Of a DNA stretch of 64,000 bases, positions 34,854-46,733 are shown one piece after another. The stretch is from Parietaria judaica. Lineage: Eukaryota > Streptophyta > Magnoliopsida > Rosales > Urticaceae. Location: positions 23,120,001 to 23,184,000 of the forward strand of contig OX940864.1 in NCBI GenBank assembly GCA_954871525.1, read 5' to 3'. Made by a program: the position numbers and the translations under genes. Under the pieces are notes generated by a model. It had not been told where the DNA came from, did no database searches, and was given only the letters and a program-made list of their open reading frames with translations. The first letter of the stretch is position 1, and each line of letters starts with the position of its first letter.

Positions 34854-35724
34854 CTATGTATCTCGAGGGTTATCCAAGATGACGAGGTCGAGCGCAACGC
34901 CTCGACAAACAAGGTAATCCTGACTTAGTACTTTGAATTTTCTAGATGGTTACGGTTTTCATTGATAAATTCGTTGAGTATACCTTGCTAGAATCGAACT
35001 AGCTCAAGATATCCGTATACCTTTGTTAATTTTTGTTATTTTCCTCCGGAGCTGAATTGTACTTTCTTACTCACTCGCGCTTTATCCGGTTATTTATTTC
35101 AAAGTTTAAACATACCCGAAGTACGGGGTATCCTATGATTATTTCGATGGTCCTCGACACCTCGAACAATCTTTGAAAACCCTAGAACCCGGTATTCAAA
35201 GAAAAATTTTCTTCTTATATTAGTCTAGCATTCAAGCAAATGATCTAAGAGGACTTAGTGAATCTAAAGGTTCGATTTTCACCTCGTGAATTCAATCCCA
35301 ACGAATTCCGAAGTAGAAATCACCTTGGAATTGCGAGGTAACTTAGGCTGAGTAGTTTATGCAAAGACAAATTAAAGTCAAGAAAATTCTGTGGATTTTG
35401 AAATTAAATCGAATATTTGCTGGATGACGGAGCACAAAAATGGGCAAAGAGAAAGATGAATATCGTCGATGAAAATTCAAACCTTCCAGAAATAAGGAGG
35501 TTAAAAGGTCGGACTCCCGACCAAAGAAAAATCCTCGCAAACGAGGTCCTTACGCATTTCTCTATGACACATCATTTTGTGATCAAAATGACAAAGCTTA
35601 TACGAAGATGAGATGTGGAGTAATTCCACCTCGTTGGAGACCTAAAGTCTTCATATCGTTAAAGACATCGCGTTAACATACTAGTCCATCAACCATTCTA
35701 TACTTAATGGACTGGGGGGCTCAC

Positions 35725-36694
35725 TGTTGATGTGGGCTTTAATCCCCGGACAAAACGACATATCGTCTGTCATTGTGTAAATACGACACACTATTTAACG
35801 TCTTGACCGATAAGACATGTCGTTCATCATCTACAGCGAGACTGCGGCAAAAGTATTAATCTTTTAGCAAGATCTATTTATTTAATTAATATGACAAATA
35901 TTAATTAAATTATACTTGTTATTTGATTTACATGTCAAATAAATATTTGATATTAGTTGCACAACCATGCAATGCAATGTGAGGAATAATATATTCATCC
36001 CCCAAAATCCATAATTAAATAGTCCACTATTGGACTTAGGCTTTCTTTGAAAGTTGGAGGCTAATACGGAGGATTTACTCAAGTTGATAACGTGCATCAG
36101 AGCACCAATTCAAAGTGCAAAAAGGGAACACATGTCACCACAAGAGAAAAATAAGCTTGGTCAAAATGATAAAAAGACTAGCACTTTCCACATGTCAAAG
36201 CATGAGTGCATGAAAAGAAGTCAAGTCCAACCACTACCCCAAAACGAGCATCCAACGTTGATGGCTGAGGCTTATTTAAAGACATAAAGAAGAGGATTAA
36301 AGAGAAAGGAGAGGAAAGGAGACCACCACAAACACTCTAGAGATGATTTATATTTCATATTACTCATTTTATGAGATGTAATTTCACCTCGTATTTTCAC
36401 CTCATTTCGGAGCTTTTCTTCATCTCTTCCTCATATTGTATTCACTTCGTTTCAATAAGAAAAGTACAGATGAAGTAGTCAACTACCGCTTGGGATGAAC
36501 CTCTATAAAAAACAATGGTGTCATTTTCCTTTATGCTTTATATTACATATATTATCGCAATTTATATAGTATATTCGGAGCGATCTTGGCGAGTAAGGCG
36601 AAGTATCAGGATTCATACGGCAACATACGCAGACACTACAATAAAACGATTACGATTAATCCGCGACGGTTGATGGCGATTTTTGGCATCAACA
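35725..36694 (+). repeat. 3' LTR of the Tat element
   Basis: Starts TGTTGATGTGG right after the PPT and ends GGCATCAACA (TG...CA), 970 bp. It contains a TATA-like TATTTAAAG near 36273 and GTAGTCAACTACCGC near 36476, which recurs in the minus-strand LTR fragment at 14160-14835. Small frames inside (35882-36287) are not genes. Confidence 0.85.
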
Positions 36695-36904
36695 ATGATG
36701 TCACATGGCATTTGACTTTAAAATAATAGATGAAATACTAACTACCATACAATTTTAGAGAATGAGAACTTTATCACTCACAAAAAAAGAATGGGAACCA
36801 ATCAACGACGATGGAAAAACTACTGGTACTTTCACCGCGATTATCCCTTAAATAAAAAAATAAAAATAAAAAGTTTCCACGACACTTGACTCTGACTCCA
36901 TATA

Positions 36905-38060
36905 TTAGATCTTTTAATATTGCGAATTGGTTAAAAATCTGATTTACAAGCTGGCAACAATTTTGAGGATTTGATCTAGGAGATCAATAATAAAAACATT
37001 AGCAACAGAAATTAATCTTATTTTCACTGATTTATGTGGCCGGCTCAACACCTAGTAGGCAGGAGAAAGATATAGATATTTTGTTTCCTTCATTATTTTT
37101 TTATGCTATATAAATTTAATATTTCGAACATATTAAAAGAGTTTAGAGCATTGGTCGAGAGGCAAATCTGATGAGTGATTGTTGTATATAGATATTTGTA
37201 CAAAGATTTTAAAGATAATCTTAAAGAAAATAACATTATTTATCCATAGGAAACTTGATAATTTATTCCCCATTTCATATAATATTTCGAAACTATTCTC
37301 GTTTTTTATTTCTTTAAAATTATTTCCCAAGGTGTTTTGGGACAACTTTATCATTGAGTTAACTAATCTTGAGTGTCCTAAATTATAATCGAGGACACTT
37401 TTCTAATATATTTGAAGACATTTTTCCCTACAATTTAGGACACTTTTCCCTACAATTTAGGACACTTTTTATTATATAAAAATAGAAACAGAAATAGTTT
37501 TCAAATATTTAATTTCTATTTCGATCATAGACAATTTGATATTGATTGGTGACGAATTGTTTTCAGTTTTCACCACACTACGTATGCCAATGCGATTGGT
37601 TTAGTATATTAAAAGGATAAATGACGTGGTCAAAGACATTATTGTCGAAGAAAGAAAGGAAAAGATATTTCAATGTAATAAGATCATGTGGTGGTAAATA
37701 ATACTTCGTTCAATACTTTATTAGAGTTCGCAAACAATAAACTCGTCACCTTTCAAGTTTCGATAATTAGTTTGTAAAAGCGTCATTGCTGATGTCACGA
37801 AATTTAACGTCTTTATACTTATAGATTTCTTCTACTTTATCTTTTTCCCAATAAATCTTTTATAAGATTGCCTTTATTTTGGATTGAATTAGTCGTTTTG
37901 GAGTTTGGACGTAACAAGTCAAATCAATAAATTGCGACTCCACATTACTTCTTTGTTCTCGATTTGATTAAGTCCAAATGAATTATTATGAGCTTAAATA
38001 ACGCCACTCTTAAAAGGGATTAAAATAAAGTTACATATGATGTGTTGTAATTAATAAATC
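36905..38060. repeat. Dispersed repeat family D, copy 2
   Basis: Colinear with parts of 21290-23880: TTGATCTAGGAGA...CATTAG, AAAGAGTTTAGAGCA...GGTCGAGAGGCAAA, CACTACGTATGCCAATG, GATCATGTGGTGGTAAAT, CCTTTCAAGTTTC...TTTGTAAAAGCG, AAATCAATAAATTG. It is much shorter than copy 1, which has internal additions. It has no coding potential. Confidence 0.6.
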
Positions 38061-38201
38061 AACAAGTCTATTCGTATGGATCACGAGAACGAAGCACGTT
38101 TATATCGTCCAACGGCCAAGAATAATGGATTAACCGCACACCAATGCTAGCGAGCCCCATACTCTAATTTGGCAGCCGAAATTCTCAGATAGAGCGAAGG
38201 T

Positions 38202-38372
38202 GACGAATAAGAGAGAGGGAGAATAGAGTTTTCTTGTTTAGGGTTTTATGATCACATAGTATATTCTATTTATAGAATGATACTAGTGATATAATTAATC
38301 ATAAGTCCGAAATATATATCCTCTGAAATTAAAAATAAATAAATAAGCATTTAAAAATAATATCTTAAAAAT
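38202..38372. repeat. Direct repeat flanking a Tat-like LTR, left copy
   Basis: About 170 bp starting GACGAATAAGAGAG, with TTTTCTTGTTTAGGGTT and ATCACATAGTATATTC, recurring at 39788-39952. The copies differ by scattered substitutions. They are far too long to be target duplications. Confidence 0.75.
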
Positions 38373-39787
38373 ATGCAATTTTAGAGATATGTAAAATTTG
38401 GGCTCTATTGACGAAAGTCAAAGCCCACTGGCAAAGTCAAGGCTCGTTTAGCCCAATCTCAAGCCCATCTGGCGAAGCCCGAACGACCAAGGGACATCCC
38501 TGAGAGCTGGTCGGTGCGGCCAGTTAAGCGATGACATCCCTCAAGACCACCGGCGACAAGGCGTTAATGATCACGACGTTCCTCAAGGCCGACGAGGCGA
38601 CATGGCCGACGAGGCCGACAAGGCGACGTGGCCGACGAAGACGACGAGGCGACATGGCCGCCGCCGCCGACAAGGCGACATGGCCGACGAAGACGACAAG
38701 GCGACATGGCCGACGAAGACGACAAGCCGACAAGGCGACGAGGCGACAAGCCGACGAGGCGACAAGGCAAATAACGCACCTTTACTTGGTCACCAAGGAA
38801 CGACATACCAATCATCTCCCTAATTCAGGGGGAAATGGTCACTACTTTTCCTATAAATAGGAGGTTTCTCCTCCTCATTTAGGGACTTTTTCCACACTTG
38901 GAATTCTCTCTCTAAAATGAGAGCTTCTCTCTCTAGAATTATCCTTCTCCCTGCGAGTTGAGTGCCGACACCCCGCTCCTCGGAGTCTCGCGTATCTTGG
39001 CTCGTCAGGTACAAGGATGAAACTCGATCCATGTCGATCGTCGTGCCTAGCCGACCATCGATCATGTCGACGCCCGATCTTTGTCAAGGTAAGGGCCCTT
39101 GGTTGGCAAGGGTCGTTGGCATCGATGCCAAGACATGCCACCCCAGACATGTCGACTCGACGCCTCCTAGCTCTGGCACCTAGTTGATGCAACTAGCTTC
39201 GCCATCTGGCTACGTCGACAGAGACCCCCGTCTCCGCAATCAGCTCCCGGCTTGCCCAGGCAAGCTCAGGTACGTACGCCCTAACCTTCCACTTTGAACT
39301 ACGTGATGACCTGATCCATTTAAATGGTACGTAGGAAGCCTTTCACGAGGTGCGGCATCAAATATTTTTACACTTTATCTTTTCCCCGTCTTCAAGCATA
39401 TACAATGACAAGCGTCATAGAGGCATCGGAGGTTCAACCCTCCGATTCTCCTAGACGTATTCTACGTGTGCAGGTTACAGGATCGTCTTGCCATCAAGGA
39501 CGACGCCGCCAAGGCCAACGACCTTGAGCCTAGGGTTCGCCATGGATCCAACTCTATGGTGACATCCCTACTCAGAGGTTCGTCGAAGACAACCACCTCA
39601 AGTCAACGCTCATCAGGACAGCTCATGCCACGCTGGAAGCAACTATCCGCCTTCAGCTAAGTCAACCTTCATTGACTCATCATTCAATTATCCAAGTATT
39701 CGTCGGGTCCTACTCGGGGCTTGGAACTTGGATCCGATTCTAAGTTAAAGTCATTTTTGCGCATTAACACGTACTATTTAGAATAGG
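38373..39787 (+). repeat. Tat-like LTR/leader sequence with GC-rich minisatellite
   Basis: GC-rich compared with its flanks. It has a degenerate GACGAGGCGACATGGCC-type minisatellite (38583-38765), a TATA box (CCTATAAATAGG near 38851), then CT-rich leader-like sequence and the conserved module at 39291-39363. Clear TG and CA ends were not found. Frames reading ATWPTRPTRRR or the antisense SPRRLVGL are repeat translations, not genes. Confidence 0.5.
39291..39363 (+). repeat. TACGTAGGCAGC module, LTR copy 1
   Basis: ACTTTGAACTACGTGATGAC, then CTGATCC, a spacer, GGTACGTAGGAAGCC, CCT...AGG and GCGGCATCAAAT. It lies about 440 bp downstream of a TATA box, so it would be transcribed from the LTR. 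Confidence 0.75.
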
Positions 39788-39952
39788 ACGAATAAGAGAG
39801 TGGAAGAATAGGGTTTTCTTGTTTAGGGTTATATGATCACATAGTATATTCCTATATATAGAATAATACTAGGGATATAATTAATTATAAGTACGAAATA
39901 TATCCTCTGAAACTAAAAAAAAAATATAAGCATTTAAAATAATATCTCAAGT
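39788..39952. repeat. Direct repeat flanking a Tat-like LTR, right copy
   Basis: Second copy of the 38202-38372 sequence in the same orientation. Confidence 0.75.
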
Positions 39953-40570
39953 CAAATTTAATAAGAACCGAACACTCACTATTTAGGTTCCATAATTAAT
40001 GTTTGATCTCGTTCCCGACGTGAAGGATCGTGACTCGTATAGTCCATATATAAATCATAAAAGGTGTCACAACACAAACACAAGGAAAACAAGAAATTCG
40101 ATTGGTGAGCTTGGAAATTGCGTGTGAAATTGTAGGAAAAAATAGGCTAAAAACCTTTTTTGTGTAATCCATATATCTTTAATGAGCCCACCGCTATGAA
40201 ACATGAATAATGTCGAAAGAGAGTATGGACTGCAATGAGATCCCACTTAAGACTATATTGCAAAAAACCCATATATTGTATAGGTAGAGGGAAAATTGCG
40301 GCAAAAATATTTATATATTAGAAAGAAAAAAAAGTATGATATATATTTGTAATTTTTTGATAATTTTTTAAAAAAATTTAAAAAGTTTGATATAAGTAAT
40401 TAAGATTTTTTTTTATTAACATAATCATAAAGTTTTACGTAGCAACATATGATTTGATCATGTTTTCGTTCTTTTTTACCAGATATGAGCGACTAAAAAC
40501 TTCAAAGAGTTCACAACGAACACTAAATTCTCGTATATTAGTCAAAACGTATTCTAAAAAAAAAGGTGTT
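39953..40570. other. No supported gene
   Basis: AT-rich spacer, with no domain or element end recognised. Confidence 0.5.
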
Positions 40571-40890
40571 ATAGGTGAATCTGTTGGGAGAAAGCGCAAC
40601 GCAACGGAATCTCAATATCTCCCAATAGCCGCTGAAATATGAAGGCGATAATAATCGAAACACAACCACAAACACGAGATAATTTTAGCGTGGAAAAACC
40701 CCAAAACGGAGTAAAAAACCACGGGACCCGTAGGCCGCTTAAAATCCACTATAATCAAGAGTGAGGTACAAACGAAGTCTTCTCTAGATAAAACTAGAGG
40801 CATACATCATCATCATCAAGATCGAACACCAATCTCGTATTACAATAACAAGCAAGTCACAACGGCTCTTGGAGAGTGACGTGTTCAGAT
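40571..40890. repeat. LTR-retrotransposon-like fragment
   Basis: Contains GTGGAAAAACCCCAAAACGG and AAAACCACGGGACCCGTAGG, a sequence style I associate with copia-type LTR/leader regions in plants. No ends are defined and no coding region is present. It lies just upstream of the SURNod19 promoter. Confidence 0.35.
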
Positions 40891-40956
40891 TGTCATTACA
40901 CATATGAATTCTATATTGAATTGTGGCATAAGTCACAACGCCAAAGATCATCATCC

Positions 40957-40964
40957 TTATAAAT
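40957..40964 (+). promoter_or_regulatory. Putative TATA box of the SURNod19 gene
   Basis: TTATAAAT lies about 185 bp upstream of the ATG. A CAG|GTAAGA donor at 41023/41024 and a TTTGCTAG acceptor at 41135 would define a ~112-bp 5' UTR intron. Together they make a plausible promoter and leader. Confidence 0.45.
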
Positions 40965-41147
40965 GAATGGCTTTCTGTGATCCCAAATTCACAGGCTTTG
41001 GAAAACTCTTCTCGTATTTTCAGGTAAGATTTTGTCTTCTCTTGGGTATATATATAATAATTACATGTGTGGATATGATACAGGAAACGAGTTCTTTAAA
41101 ACTTGAACTAATAGTTTGTGAGATTTCTTTGCTAGGCAGCACGTAAA

Positions 41148-42765
41148 ATGGCGAATCGCCAAGGAAGAAGGTGGTCGGCGTCCATAGCGATCCTGCTCGT
41201 GGCTCTGACGACCCTGCAGGATCTTTCGCAATCTATTCGGGTCAGAAGCGAAACCAGAACAAAATCTACTATGTTCCACTCGCCGGCGTTCGAATTGGAA
41301 CCGGGATCGGTGGAGAACAGGTTTTACTACAACATCGAGTTCCCGAAAGGCCACATAGCTCTCAGAGGCTTCGACGCGGAGGTGGTCGATGAGGCGGGAA
41401 ACTCCGTCCCTCTCCACGAGACCTACTTGCACCATTGGGTCATAATGCGCTACCACGGACGCCGAGGCGTCTCAGGTTATGACTCATCATCAAACAACAA
41501 CTTCCGGATGGTGCGGAACAGTGGAGTTTGCCAGGGGAACTCACTCGGGCAGTACTACGGGCTCGGCTCGGAGACAAGGAGGACCCCGACGCTTGTTCCC
41601 GAACCGTACGGGGTCGAACTCGGAAATCCAGCGGAGATTCCCGAGGGGTTCGAAGAGAGGTGGCTGCTCAATGTGCACGCGATCGACACGCGCGGTGCGG
41701 TGGACAAGCTGGGGTGTACGGAGTGCCGGTGCGATCTGTACAACGTCACGGTGGACGAGTACGGCCGGGTGTTGAGGCCGGACTACGTGGGAGGGCTGTC
41801 CTGCTGTTACGACCGGACGCGGTGTAAAGTGAGAGAGGGCTTTCAGGGGGCAAAGAGGAGCTTGTTTCTCAGGTATACTGTACATTGGGTCGAGTGGTCG
41901 GATTCCGTCTTACCGGCTTGGATCTATATCATGGATGTCACCGACTCTTGGAAGCCGGTGGATGCCGGAGATGGGAGCTCCAATGAGCATACATGCCGTG
42001 TAAGTGACCGGACTTCCATGACTTTTTTAGTGTTGTTGCTTGGTGTAGGACGTTAATGTAGAGTAGAGAGCTTAGCTTAATCAAGTTAACACATTCACGA
42101 CTCATTTTCTTGGTAAATTTATTCTGCAATAACTTACCTTTATATTTTTCTTGGCTCAGGTTGAGTACCAAGTTGCGGAATCTTGCAAGCCCACCGGCAC
42201 GACGAGCCACAGCTGCGTTGACGCAAGAAGCAGCAGAGCCAGAATCCCGAACGGGGGATACCTTGTCTATGGCGTAGCTCATCAGCATACCGGCGGAATT
42301 GGCTCGGCATTATACGGCGAGGTTAGCTTTTCCACACATTTGTTTAAATAAATACTAGTTCAGTTAGTTGAGTTTTTGAAATTGTATCGTTGAAATATAT
42401 TACTCAAGCCCCGCGACATAAAAACATTGAAAAACGCTCGCCTTATAAAATAACAAAACGAAAAAGCATAAAAATAAATAAATTAAGAGTCTGACTATTG
42501 TCAATGGTGCTTCCATCAGGACGGTCGGGTCATATGCTCGTCAACACCGATCTACGGAAAAGGGCAGGAAGCGGGGAACGAGAGGGGCTACATCGTGGGC
42601 ATGTCGACTTGTTACCCTAAACCGGGCTCGGTGAAGATCCTCGGTGGAGAGACGCTGAGGCTCGAGTCGAACTACAGCAGCCGGCGAGCGCACACCGGCG
42701 TCATGGGGCTCTTCCAAGTGATATTGGCGGACCGATTGCCGAACCCGACAAGCTCTCAGGCGTGA
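41148..42765 (+). CDS. SURNod19 (stress up-regulated Nod19) family protein, 3 exons
   Basis: Secreted or endomembrane protein of the plant SURNod19 family; its biochemical role is not established. Plus-strand exons are 41148-41999, 42160-42321 and 42520-42765, with donors GTAAGT and GTTAGC, acceptors CTCAG and ATCAG, and all junctions in phase 0; the product is 419 aa. Residues 1 to about 30 form a basic-then-hydrophobic signal peptide (SIAILLVALTTL). Recognisable family blocks are the N-terminal FHSPAFELEPG and ENRFYYNIEFPKGHIALR, ETYLHHWVI, GLGSETRRTP, a Cys-rich centre (CTECRCDLYN, GGLSCCYD), RYTVHWVEW, VAHQHTGGIGSALYGEDGRV and MSTCYPKPGSVKI. The many paired cysteines fit an extracellular location. 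The gene is intact. It stands alone between repeats, with a TATA box and probable leader intron upstream. Confidence 0.88.
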
Positions 42766-43344
42766 TGGACAAAGAAGATACTTTTTAAAGGCCACTTTTA
42801 TTTAGCTCTTGAGTGATGTATGTAAGAGAAGTGAAGTCGCTACGCGGCAAAGAGCAAATCTTCGTAAGGATTGCCATGAAACTATATATATATATATACA
42901 TATGTTGGAATTGCTAGAATAATATAATGTAATTCGTACATATTATTCAGAAATATATATGGGATTGTTTATTCCTTCAAAAAAAATTATATATATGGGA
43001 TTTTTTGGTATTTTATTCTTTAGTACATCATGTTATATTCTATATGTTACAATGCTTTAGATTCAACACAATCTATATAAATTATAAAAAGAAGAAACAA
43101 CGAGCATCTCAAGTTGTGATAAAAGCATTCGGAATGTTAGGCTACATTTGAAATGGCATCATGTTGATCAGGTATTGAGATTTTAGAAGTTTTATTTTCT
43201 TATTCATGCAGTTTATTAATAAATATATTCATAAATTTCATGCATTAACTTGATTAGGAATTAGCAATTTGGGTCTTGCTCAACGTTACATGATATGTTA
43301 TATAAATTTTCAAATATCTAAAAGGAGTCTTTATTTCTCACTAA
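42766..43344. other. SURNod19 3' flank
   Basis: AT-rich sequence with a short TA run. No separate gene is supported. Confidence 0.5.
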
Positions 43345-44153
43345 ATTAATTGATCATTTATCATCATGTTTGGCGACTTATTAAGGAAGCGAATTTTTTC
43401 AAGTTAGGGACGGGAAGTACTTTGGAGGATCTCAGAGTTTTGAAGATTTTCGGCATTGACATTCAACCCAGAGAAGCTCCGAGAATCATTCCTGTTGTGT
43501 GGCGGTTCCCTCCAACGTGGTTGAAATGTAACACGGACGGCTCTTCTATGGGCACCCCGGGAGTGGCGGGAGCTGGAGGCATTTTCAAAACATGTCGTGG
43601 ATTTCCTCATGGCTCGTTCTCTTTCCATATTGACTCCGCTTACGCTTATGAAGCTGAAGTGATGGCTGCAATATTTGCGGTGGAAAAGGCTATGGAATTT
43701 CACTGGGAAAACATATGGCTCGAGTGTGATTCTACATACGTCGTTCAACTTTTTCAGAAGAAATCGAGTTCGGTTCCTTGGAAGTTACGGGCTCGCTGGT
43801 CCAAATGCATCCGATATGTGGATGTCATCAATTTCAGAGTTTCTCATATCTTCTGAGAAGGAAATAGAGGAGCCGACGCATTAGCTAGTTTTGGTGCTCA
43901 ACATTTGGGTCATCATTGGTGGCCTTCGCACCCAGATTTTTCTTCGCGTTTTGTAAACGATGACATTTGTTCGAGAGAGAACTTTAGGTTTCGATAGTTC
44001 TCTTCTCTTTTGGTTTCGTTTGTAATCTTTGATATTTTATTTATATTATTATGAGTCTCGGTTCTTACTTTGTGCTTTTTGGGTGCCAACCTAGTTGGGA
44101 TTCAAATTCACTCAGCAAGATTTCGAGCCTCCATCTTTAACTAAAAAAAAAAA
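43345..44153 (+). pseudogene. LINE (L1-type) 3' end: RNase H domain plus 3' UTR and poly(A)
   Basis: The 43350-43856 frame holds the C-terminal RNase H of plant non-LTR elements: WLKCNTDGSSMG (first Asp), AYEAEVMAAIFAVEKA (Glu), IWLECDSTYVV (Asp). A TGA at 43854-43856 interrupts the frame just before GNRGADALASFGA, which carries the last catalytic Asp. The frame then continues to a second stop after about 45 codons. The TGA is explained by a C-to-T change in an Arg codon. A 3' UTR follows, with a run of 11 A at 44143-44153. The element is 5'-truncated, as typical for LINE insertions. No target duplication was confirmed. Confidence 0.88.
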
Positions 44154-45842
44154 TACAATAACATATATAATTCCAACCAACCAGTAAGAAAATTAAAAGT
44201 CCCAACATTAATTACAACTAGAAAATACATAAATAATCTCGATAAATCCGACCTATTATTACGGTTTTTATGAATTTTGATTATGCTTTTTTTTTTTTTT
44301 TTAAAGCTTGTGTATTAGTAAGGTAGTTAGGTGTTTTCTAAATCATAATCCGAATTCGTGAAAACCAAAACAAAAGGTAAGATTTGATTGTTTTTTTTTT
44401 CTTTTTCGGAAAAAACCTGCTATGAATTCGAAAAACTGTATTAACATGATCAGTTTTAAATAAAGAAAAATCAAATAGTTATTTTGCATGTTGTTTTTAA
44501 AAAAATGAGTATTGAAGGAAAAGTAAATAATTGTTTTCCTCGTTTTTCGGAAACAATCAAAATCACTTGTATTGTGATTCCATATGAAATATATAAATGT
44601 ATTTTGGTGTAGGAAAACTATAATGATGAAGAGACTTATAGTATTTTAAAAATTAATTAATCATCAAATAAAAAGACTCGTAACAACTAAAAATATATAA
44701 TTTTTTAAACATGTCTAATTTAATCGGTACTCATTGTATCTAAATCTAACAAATTGATTGATACACAAATAATATCTTCTATTGGCACGATACGAAGTTA
44801 TAACGACCATTATTCTCGTTTCTCTAAAGCGATGGATAAAGTAAGTCATACCATTCAATAAGGAAAATAGTTTAGAAAAACTGGGGATAAGTAAAACACA
44901 AAATAATCTCATATATATTTTCAAAATAATTTATTATAAATAAATTGAAAGTTAACTTAGATTATGCCAAAGTATCAAGAGCATTCTATAAGTAATGGAT
45001 GTGGTAGCTATAGATCAGATATGAATGGAAAAAAAAATACTTAATATAGGAAATAATTACAAAACAATTATATAAGTTTCAAATATGGCATGAAACGATG
45101 AGAGGAAGAGCAATACAATTGAGCAAACAATAATGTTGCATGCATCAAAAGCTTGTCCCCATTTTGATAAAGGAAAATGGCTTTCATAATCAACTTTATT
45201 CAAATTTCTCTCTCTTTTTTTTTTTTACCATTATTTATTTTAGTGGGAAGTTTAAATTAATAATTAAGAACCATTACATCACAAGGTCATATTTCATTCA
45301 AGGCCCCATATCAAGTTGAGTTGTGTTTTTATTTGCAATATATATACTTAATTTTATAAATGCGTCCATATGTTTGTAATCAATATTTTTAGCAATTGTG
45401 GTTTCAAAAACCACAAAATAGTGTTGATGTCCAATTTTGTTATATTTATTAGATTATAAATTTATGCATGTTTATGAATTAACAAAAATTAATTTGACAT
45501 GGACGAAACTAAACTTCAACAAATACACAATTCTATAATTTTTTAGTATTATTGCCCCTAAACAAGATTGAATGTTTATGCCACAAATATCCTCTATATA
45601 TAATATAATCGAATAAATCCAAACAAAATGAAAACGTTTGTGTTACTTAGACATTAAGTTGCTTGATTGATTAGATTAAACATATGCATTATTGTGCGCA
45701 ATTTTGACCAAAATCTAAAAGAACGTTTCGTATTATAATTGCCAAAGATATTAACACAACGACAAAAATAAAATAAAAAAACCCTTTTGGTACCTCCACT
45801 TAATTACTCCAAAATTGCAATGTCATCTTGCAATAAGTTTTT
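44154..45842. other. AT-rich region, no supported gene
   Basis: Very AT-rich sequence with poly(T)/poly(A) runs. The frame at 44715-44924 (minus) has no domain. No transposon ends are recognised. Confidence 0.55.
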
Positions 45843-46042
45843 AGGTTAATGACGGTAAAAATATCCAAAGTTTGGTTAAAGAACCCCTCGTGTACCTAAA
45901 GTTTAAAAGTGATGGCAAAAGTACCCAAAGTCGCATTTGGGGAGTTGACCACTCAATTCTCGTAACGCATTGAACTTACCCGTTAACTCTGGCCACGTGG
46001 ACAAACGTGGGTTGCTAACATGGTAATTTTTTGCCACGTGGA
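45843..46042. mobile_element. One arm of a foldback MITE (family of 50723-51194)
   Basis: Begins AGGTTAATGACGGTAAAAAT and follows the left arm of the 50723 element closely (AAGAACCCCTCGTGTACC, GTTGACCACTCAATTCTCGT, TGGCCACGTGGACAA). No matching inverted arm is seen to the right, where a SINE-like unit follows, so the element is incomplete. Confidence 0.65.
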
Positions 46043-46074
46043 TGAGCCGACATTAGCCTCGTTTATGACAAATA

Positions 46075-46172
46075 TGTAAAGGGGGCACTCATTTGAGTCT
46101 CATGGGAGGGTTTGAACCCACGACCTCTTAAATAGAGGTGTAGTGGAGTTACCACTAGGCCAAACTTGCTTG
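46075..46172 (-). repeat. tRNA-derived SINE-like unit, copy 2
   Basis: Nearly colinear with 20664-20764. Minus strand: TTGGCCTAGTGGTAACT (A-box-like), then GTGGGTTCAAACCCTCC (B-box-like), ending TGAGTGCCCCCTTTACA. It differs from copy 1 by several substitutions and short indels. Confidence 0.55.
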
Positions 46173-46389
46173 ATTATTTATGGATCAAAATTGACAACAA
46201 AATGTGAGGAATTTAAGTGTCAAAAGTCAAAAGCACAAACTACACTACTATTTGTAATTTAGTTATTGGATTCGACCAATAACAACTCTTTTTGTTTCCT
46301 AAACTTACATTAGGCAAAGAAAACCACGTACACGTGTCGCAATACGATAACAGAATGTACTTTTCAACTCGCACTTTATATATATATAT

Positions 46390-46733
46390 GGGTTATTCCG
46401 TGGATATATTCCTCATCTTTGACAAATTCGCTCATTATGTTCCTGTTTTTTTTTTTTCGCGGCATATGTTCCTGTAGTTGTAAAAATCGCTCAAGCTCAA
46501 CCTTCGTTATCTTTCCGTCCCTTTCCGTTAAACTTTGCCACATGTCACGCTCTGATTGCGCACGTGCTTTCAAATAATAATAAAAAAAGAGTTATTCCTG
46601 GCATATGTTCCTTTTCTTTGATAAACCCGCTCATTATGCAACCGTTCTTTTTTTTTCGTGGCATATGTTCCCGTAGTTGTAAAAGTCGCTCAAACTCAAC
46701 CTCCGTAATCTTTCCGTCCCACTCCGTTAAACA
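46390..46733. repeat. Imperfect direct duplication (~145 bp, offset ~199 bp)
   Basis: GGTTATTCC...GCTCATTATG...CGGCATATGTTCC...GTAGTTGTAAAA...TCTTTCCGTCCC...TCCGTTAAAC occurs at 46390-46534 and again at 46589-46733. Part of the same sequence (GCGGCATATGTTCC) also occurs near 53251. It is probably a small dispersed repeat family. Confidence 0.7.

Larger units (their letters stand above)
33645..35724 (+). other. Non-coding 3' region of the Tat element with PPT
   Basis: The ~2.1 kb between integrase and 3' LTR contains two copies of the TACGTAGGCAGC module (33661-33715 and 34773-34853). An open frame of 83 codons at 34510-34761 has no recognisable domain. The region ends with a purine-rich PPT (ACTGGGGGGCTCAC, about 35711-35724). 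Long 3' non-coding regions are usual in Tat elements. Confidence 0.7.
29938..36694 (+). mobile_element. 5'-truncated Ty3/gypsy element, Tat-type, with pol and 3' LTR
   Basis: Order on the plus strand is protease, reverse transcriptase, RNase H, a second RNase H, integrase, ~2 kb of non-coding 3' region, PPT, and a 970-bp 3' LTR starting TGTTGATG and ending CATCAACA. Gag, PBS and 5' LTR are missing. The integrase downstream of RT marks it as Ty3/gypsy. The extra RNase H between the first RNase H and integrase is a Tat-lineage character. Several stops and at least one frameshift make it non-autonomous. Confidence 0.88.

Noticed and set aside
38524..38860. Arg/Thr- and Ser/Leu-rich frames suggesting a repetitive protein
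   Set aside because: They are overlapping translations of one GACGAGGCGACATGGCC-type minisatellite in all frames, with no conserved start.
41479..41885. Additional genes overlapping the SURNod19 exon on other frames or strand
   Set aside because: They are shadow frames of a GC-rich real exon. The plus-strand frame starting 41148 has family motifs and consistent splicing.
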